NCBI RefSeq assembly: GCF_028128615.1 | Contig: NZ_AMDP01000022.1 | Location: forward strand, 62,001-126,000 | Length of the DNA stretch: 64,000 nt | Source: Enterococcus sp. 5H | GTDB taxonomy: Bacteria > Bacillota > Bacilli > Lactobacillales > Enterococcaceae | Direction: 5' to 3' | In this document: positions 63,389-64,000 of the stretch, piece after piece | Layout: each line of letters begins with the position of its first letter | How positions within the stretch are numbered: the first letter of the stretch is position 1 | Made by a program: the position numbers and the translations under genes | The notes under the pieces: generated by a model | What the model was told of the DNA's origin: nothing | Databases searched by the model: none | What the model saw: only the letters and a program-made list of their open reading frames with translations

Positions 63389-63403
63389 AGTAAACGTTTT
63401 CAA
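63389..63403 (-). promoter_or_regulatory. cre site (CcpA operator)
   Basis: On the minus strand TTGAAAACGTTTACT fits the consensus WTGNAANCGNWNNCW at all positions. It overlaps the expected -35 region of the TATAAT at 63377-63372, a position typical of repression. Confidence 0.6.
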
Positions 63404-63491
63404 CTTTAAAGACTTAAAATGTAGATGTTTTTTTAGTAAGAGAGTGGGAAGAAAAAAGTTAGAAAAAAATATGAAAAATTAGCCATTTTTA

Positions 63492-63521
63492 TTGAAGTTT
63501 GAAAATTAAACATGTTATAGT
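63492..63521 (+). promoter_or_regulatory. Candidate promoter of the calcium ATPase gene
   Basis: TTGAAG (63492-63497) and TATAGT (63516-63521) are 18 bases apart, about 50 bases before the start codon. Confidence 0.5.
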
Positions 63522-63573
63522 GAATATGGATGCTTTATTAATAGAAGAAAAAAATTTGAAGTGGGGGAATAGG

Positions 63574-64000
63574 ATGGAAGCATACAAACAACCTATCGAA
63601 ACAATTATTAAGGACAAGAATACCAATAGAGAAACTGGATTATCTGAACAAGAAGTCAAAAAGCGATTAGCAGAATATGGTGCTAATAAATTTCAAGAAG
63701 CTAAAAAAGATTCGATTTTAAAAAAATTTCTTCACAGTTTATCAGATTTTACAACAATTATTTTACTGGTTGCAGCGGCTATTTCATTTTATACAGCGAT
63801 TGCCACAGAACATGGTGATTACTTTGAAGGGATTTTAATTATTGCTATTGTAATTATTAATGCTGTACTTGCGATCGTTCAAGAGGGAAATGCTGAAAAG
63901 TCATTAGCTGCACTGCAAGATATGAATAAACAAAGCAGTTCGGTTTTACGTGGCGGTAAAGTAGAAACTATTGATGCAGAAGATGTCGTTGTTGGCGATA
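63574..64000 (+). CDS. Calcium-translocating P-type ATPase, PMCA type (3' partial)
   Basis: The first 142 residues of a P2-type cation pump are visible. The N-terminal cation-ATPase domain (GLSEQEVKKRLAEYGANKF) is followed by TM1-TM2 (FTTIILLVAAAISFYTAI; DYFEGILIIAIVIINAVLAI) and the start of the actuator domain (EKSLAALQDMNKQSSSVLRG). The phosphorylation site DKTGT is beyond the window. PMCA-type Ca2+ export is the likely role. The ATG follows GTGGGGGAA. It appears to be a separate unit from the lanthipeptide locus. Confidence 0.9.
   Translation, partial: MEAYKQPIETIIKDKNTNRETGLSEQEVKKRLAEYGANKFQEAKKDSILKKFLHSLSDFTTIILLVAAAISFYTAIATEHGDYFEGILIIAIVIINAVLAIVQEGNAEKSLAALQDMNKQSSSVLRGGKVETIDAEDVVVGD

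Overview
The window is about 64 kb of low-GC Firmicute DNA that reads as an Enterococcus chromosome. The evidence is gene content: a gls24/asp23 stress operon, the order ddl-murF-cshA-acpS-alr-mazF, an EF_0829-type gene cassette, opuC, queA, spx and a PMCA-type calcium ATPase. The order resembles my memory of the E. faecalis 0820-0870 region, but several blocks look accessory. I take it to be an enterococcus related to E. faecalis and cannot name the species. I saw no tRNA, rRNA, CRISPR array, insertion sequence or prophage gene.

Left part (1-16 kb): the end of an oligopeptide-binding protein; the amaP/DUF2273/gls24/glsB envelope stress operon; a DUF960 gene; ribosomal protein L25 with a long leader; a pseudouridine synthase and HAD phosphatase pair; a GNAT acetyltransferase; uridine kinase. 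A seven-gene unit follows: response regulator, histidine kinase, two FtsX-type permeases, two ATPases (one with broken motifs) and a membrane PASTA protein. It looks like an envelope-stress or peptide-sensing module.

Middle part (16-31 kb): an orphan MazF-like toxin, a Gfo/Idh/MocA oxidoreductase, a candidate structured RNA, then a long catabolic cluster. The cluster holds a PRD regulator, a stand-alone PRD protein, four genes of the uncharacterised SFCGS/DUF4312/DUF4311/DUF4310 set, a PTS EIIC, a MupG-like phosphoglycosidase, a metallo-deacetylase, a DgaE-type ammonia lyase, a KDPG aldolase and a KDG-type kinase. Together they suggest uptake of an N-acetylated amino-sugar-acid conjugate and its conversion to pyruvate and glyceraldehyde 3-phosphate. 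A degenerate GyrB-like protein and a YaiI/YqxD protein follow.

Right part (31-58 kb): mostly core functions. These are ddl, murF, cshA with an attenuator-like leader, acpS, alr, mazF, an envelope-associated three-gene group, signal peptidase I with an unusual Lys/Arg-rich tail, an Mga-like regulator divergent from a Nox-family flavoprotein that lacks the redox cysteine, a YhgE/Pip protein, a CDF metal transporter, a KimA-type potassium importer, the opuC osmolyte ABC operon, a candidate structured RNA and queA.

Far right (58-64 kb): a MITE-like repeat, an Spx paralogue, then a compact lanthipeptide locus. It has a complete LanM and a 56-residue precursor whose tail after Gly-Gly is only seven residues with one Thr and one Cys. 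A convergent membrane protein and XRE repressor resemble the CylR1/CylR2 pair of enterococcal cytolysin. No LanT, protease or immunity gene is present. A single-ring signalling-type lanthipeptide is the most promising undescribed system here. The window ends inside a calcium P-type ATPase.
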